Of a stretch of 5,366 nt of DNA, positions 5,126-5,366 are shown one piece after another. Made by a program: the position numbers and the translations under genes. Under the pieces are notes generated by a model that was not told the DNA's origin, did not search any database, and worked only from the letters and a program-made list of their open reading frames with translations. Source of the DNA: Nitrospina sp. (lineage in GTDB: Bacteria > Nitrospinota > Nitrospinia > Nitrospinales > VA-1); assembly GCA_003545625.1 (NCBI GenBank), contig DODH01000120.1:1441-6806 (forward strand), given 5' to 3'. The number at the start of each line of letters is the position of its first letter. Position 1 is the stretch's first letter.

Positions 5126-5366
5126 ATGTTTGGTGTCAAAAAGGGGTGGAAAATCTGGCATGCGTTGGCGGTCATTCTTTTGACCTTGGGGCTTTGTGTC
5201 CCGGCAGGCGCGGTCTCGACCGATCATTCACATGGCGGTCAAAATTTAGGCAATCCTGCGGTAGATAAGCCAGCATGGTTGGAAAAGCTTGAAAAACAGC
5301 TTGCGCATGAAGATTTAATGGGTGGCATGGAAGGTAGGCAGGACCAACTGGACAACACCATGATGA
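5126..5366 (+). CDS. Exported protein of unknown function, 3' part cut off by window edge
   Basis: The first 80 codons are visible. The ATG at 5126 has a near-perfect Shine-Dalgarno TAGGAGG (5114-5120) five bases upstream, the best RBS in the window. Residues 1-9 (MFGVKKGWK) are basic, about 13-24 are hydrophobic (LAVILLTLGLCV), and PAGA at 26-29 is a likely signal-peptidase I site, so the protein is probably exported through Sec. The mature start TDHSHGGQN has two histidines that might bind metal, though this is only suggestive. Residues 50-68 (AWLEKLEKQLAHEDLMGGM) look helical and charged, followed by a Met-containing stretch. No domain is recognised in the visible part. The lone cysteine (residue 24) is inside the hydrophobic segment and lacks a lipobox context. 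The existence of the gene is well supported; the function is unknown. Confidence 0.78.
   Translation, partial: MFGVKKGWKIWHALAVILLTLGLCVPAGAVSTDHSHGGQNLGNPAVDKPAWLEKLEKQLAHEDLMGGMEGRQDQLDNTMM

Noticed and set aside
1..5366. CRISPR arrays, tRNA/rRNA genes, insertion sequences, attachment sites, riboswitches
   Set aside because: I saw no regularly spaced repeats, cloverleaf or rRNA-like stretches, transposase motifs or known riboswitch core. The intergenic gaps are short.

Overview
This 5.4 kb window looks like ordinary chromosome from a Gram-negative bacterium. It holds five complete protein genes and two partial genes for small exported proteins, with short intergenic gaps and no sign of phage, transposon, CRISPR or RNA genes. 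Exported proteins with Sec signal peptides and a two-PDZ HtrA protease imply a periplasm. The assimilatory APS reductase carries a full iron-sulfur cysteine set, as in many proteobacteria and related phyla such as Nitrospinota. The species cannot be fixed from the sequence alone.

Layout, left to right. Positions 1-202 (minus) are the start of a small four-cysteine secreted protein that runs off the left edge. A hairpin followed by T's at 249-273 may end the operon upstream of it. Positions 405-1863 (minus) hold a two-gene overlapping operon: an HD-domain phosphohydrolase (1213-1863) followed by a Sir2-family NAD-dependent protein deacylase (405-1226), overlapping by 14 bp. A 62-bp divergent promoter region containing a perfect 7-bp inverted repeat separates this operon from an EcfT/CbiQ-like membrane protein (1926-2609, plus), which has no ATPase or substrate-binding partner in view and ends in a stem-loop. 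Converging on it is cysH (2670-3374, minus), an APS reductase of sulfate assimilation. An AT-rich, palindrome-rich intergenic region (3375-3591) separates cysH from the divergent htrA/degQ-like periplasmic serine protease (about 3592-4911, plus). After a 214-bp AT-rich gap, a well-supported start (5126) opens a second partial exported protein that runs off the right edge.

The genes do not form one pathway. The only tightly coupled pair is HD hydrolase plus sirtuin. The sirtuin departs from the canonical motifs: SAG for GAG, TN for QN, and CX3C for CX2C in the first zinc pair. It also has a YxxR signature that in CobB and SIRT5 marks desuccinylase/demalonylase activity. I found no convincing new multi-gene system. 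The items most worth a second look are this sirtuin/HD pair, the isolated EcfT with degenerate coupling motifs, and the two palindrome-bearing divergent promoter regions.
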